NCBI GenBank assembly: GCA_041521345.1
Contig: JBGOHB010000014.1
Length of the DNA stretch: 64,000 bases
From: Virgibacillus_N oceani_A
Lineage (GTDB): Bacteria; Bacillota; Bacilli; Bacillales; Amphibacillaceae
Direction: 5' to 3' (one strand)
Shown: positions 62,770-64,000 of the stretch, piece after piece
Layout of the letters: every line of letters begins with the position of its first letter
Position numbering within the stretch: the first letter of the stretch is position 1
The notes under the pieces: generated by a model
Seen by the model: only the letters and a program-made list of their open reading frames with translations
The model's database searches: none
What the model was told of the DNA's origin: nothing
Made by a program: the position numbers and the translations under genes

Positions 62770-64000
62770 ATGGTAAAGTACATCAAGCAAATGGAAGATA
62801 TACAAGTTAGTGAGGTGAATGATTTAGAACAGAATGTAAGTACAATCATAAATAATGTCCACAAAAATGGAGATCATGCATTAAGAGAATACACAAAGAA
62901 ATTTGATGATTTGTCCATAGATGAATTACGTGTTTCCAATGAAGAAATCGAAAATGCAATGAAAGATACTCCAGTTACACTTTTAGAGGATATTAAGTTT
63001 TCTATCGAACGTATTAAAGCATTTGCAGAAGCACAAGCGAACACATTAACGGAATTTGAACAAGAAATGATACCCGGGGTTTACTTAGGGCAAAAAGTTA
63101 TACCTATTGAGTCAGTAGGTGCATATGTACCTGGTGGAAGATATCCATTGCTATCTTCTGCGCAAATGGCTATTATCCCAGCAAAAGTCGCAGGAGTTTC
63201 AAATATTAGAGTAGCCACACCGCCTACTAAGGATGGTGTTATTCATCCGGCTGTTTTATGTGCGATACATTTATCAGGAGCTGATGAAATTTTTTCAGTT
63301 GGGGGTGCGCAAGCAATTGCTGCATTAGCATATGGAACGGAAACGATTAAACCTGTAAATAAAATAACCGGACCAGGAAATCGCTTTGTTACTGAAGCTA
63401 AAAGACAAGTTCATGGTCAAGTAGGCATTGATTTACTTGCAGGACCGAGTGAAGTTTTAGTTGTTGCGGATAAATCAGCAAAAGCAAATTATGTTGCATC
63501 TGATTTACTTGCACAAGCGGAACACGATGTTGAAACACATGTAGTTTTAGTAACTGATAGTGAAGACTTAGCAAACAATGTTTTAGAAGAAATAGAAAAC
63601 CAACTAACAACACTTCCTACTGCTGAGGTAGCTAGAGCAGCTTGGAATAAAAGAGGCCAAATTATTTTAACTGAAAAGCTTGAAGAATCTGTTCAAGTAA
63701 CAAATGAAATTGCCCCAGAACATTTGCATATACAAATAGAAAATGCTTACGAACATAAAGACAAATTTACTAATTATGGGTCGCTCTTTTTAGGAGAAAA
63801 TTCACCAGTAGTCTTTGCAGACAAGGTCTGTGGTACAAATCATATTTTACCAACAAAAGGTGCAGCAAAATACACAGGTGGTGTTTGGGTAGGTACGTTC
63901 CTCAAAGTAGTCACCTATCAGCGAGTTAATGAGACAGGTGTACAACAATTAGCGCCACATTGTATTAGACAGTCTAATCGCGAAGGGTTGATTGGACATC
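62770..64000 (+). CDS. Histidinol dehydrogenase homologue, non-biosynthetic type (partial, runs off the window)
   Basis: At least 410 codons of a HisD-superfamily NAD-dependent alcohol dehydrogenase; the stop lies beyond 64000. GAYVPGGRYPLLSSA, KITGPGNRFVTEAKRQV, LLAQAEHDVETH (Gln and His zinc ligands), NEIAPEHLHI (catalytic Glu-His) and DKVCGTNHILPT (Asp ligand) are conserved. After that the protein reads KYTGGVWVGTFLKVVTYQRV, whereas biosynthetic HisD has a serine/phenylalanine-rich FVKRSSF-type stretch. This tail is like sulfopropanediol 3-dehydrogenase (HpsN)-type enzymes. A lone sigma-54 promoter and the absence of his genes also speak against histidine synthesis. ATG 62770 follows TAGGAGAG. 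Confidence 0.85.
   Translation, partial: MVKYIKQMEDIQVSEVNDLEQNVSTIINNVHKNGDHALREYTKKFDDLSIDELRVSNEEIENAMKDTPVTLLEDIKFSIERIKAFAEAQANTLTEFEQEMIPGVYLGQKVIPIESVGAYVPGGRYPLLSSAQMAIIPAKVAGVSNIRVATPPTKDGVIHPAVLCAIHLSGADEIFSVGGAQAIAALAYGTETIKPVNKITGPGNRFVTEAKRQVHGQVGIDLLAGPSEVLVVADKSAKANYVASDLLAQAEHDVETHVVLVTDSEDLANNVLEEIENQLTTLPTAEVARAAWNKRGQIILTEKLEESVQVTNEIAPEHLHIQIENAYEHKDKFTNYGSLFLGENSPVVFADKVCGTNHILPTKGAAKYTGGVWVGTFLKVVTYQRVNETGVQQLAPHCIRQSNREGLIGH

Noticed and set aside
1..64000. CRISPR arrays, tRNA or rRNA genes, prophage
   Set aside because: No regularly spaced repeats, no cloverleaf or rRNA-like sequence and no phage structural genes were seen on either strand.

Overview
The window is low-GC Gram-positive chromosomal DNA. 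AGGAGG-type ribosome-binding sites, frequent TTG/GTG starts, CcpA-style cre sites, lipobox lipoproteins and a B. subtilis-like gene style point to a member of Bacillaceae. The acidic extracellular proteins and many TRAP transporters suggest a moderately halophilic or soil/marine genus of the Oceanobacillus-Virgibacillus-Lentibacillus kind; this is inference from gene style, since no rRNA is present. No rRNA, tRNA or CRISPR array was seen.

The window is an accessory catabolic region: uptake systems coupled to small-molecule catabolic enzymes, each with a local regulator, separated by decaying genes and mobile-element debris. (1) 0.2-13.7 kb, + strand: 2-keto-3-deoxygluconate kinase, KDPG aldolase, aminotransferase, IclR regulator, RidA, a TRAP DctPQM transporter, then a D-threonine-aldolase/D-serine-dehydratase-like enzyme, M20 deacylase, threonine-synthase-like and threonine-dehydratase-like enzymes, creatininase-family amidohydrolase and a DapA-family lyase. 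The best reading is import and deamination of a hydroxylated amino acid or amino-sugar acid into the KDG/KDPG route. (2) 13.9-15.5 kb: a decayed FAD oxidase and an IS66 remnant. (3) 15.8-21.4 kb, - strand: Nramp-like transporter, epimerase/dehydratase, DHDPS-like enzyme, nucleotide-cyclase-fold regulator and Gfo/Idh dehydrogenase. (4) 21.6-23.0 kb: UDP-glucose dehydrogenase pseudogene and the 3' end of a group II intron.

(5) 23.2-27.4 kb, - strand: GntR regulator, ADP-ribosylglycohydrolase-family protein, NCS1 permease and PfkB kinase, resembling E. coli yegTUVW. (6) 28.1-32.4 kb: amidohydrolase plus a TAXI-TRAP transporter. (7) 32.4-38.2 kb: a decay zone with fragments of surface proteins, a LysR gene divergent from an interrupted M24 peptidase and a frameshifted YfcC-type permease, and a REP-associated transposase remnant. 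(8) 38.3-43.5 kb: two monomeric sarcosine-oxidase-like flavoenzymes flanking a TRAP transporter whose binding protein is broken. (9) 43.7-51.9 kb: an intact, visibly more GC-rich cluster of PucR regulator, Asp/Glu racemase, DUF1177, DUF917, hydantoinase/oxoprolinase, NCS1 permease and nitrilase. This is the best candidate for an undescribed catabolic system in the window.

(10) 52-57.7 kb: an SDR fragment, then two large secreted M14 carboxypeptidases built from the same modules in different order. (11) 58-61 kb: decayed OppF-type ABC gene, an intact SDR and a decayed unknown gene. (12) 61.2-64 kb: a PAS-AAA sigma-54 activator followed by a textbook -24/-12 promoter driving a non-biosynthetic histidinol-dehydrogenase homologue that runs off the window end.
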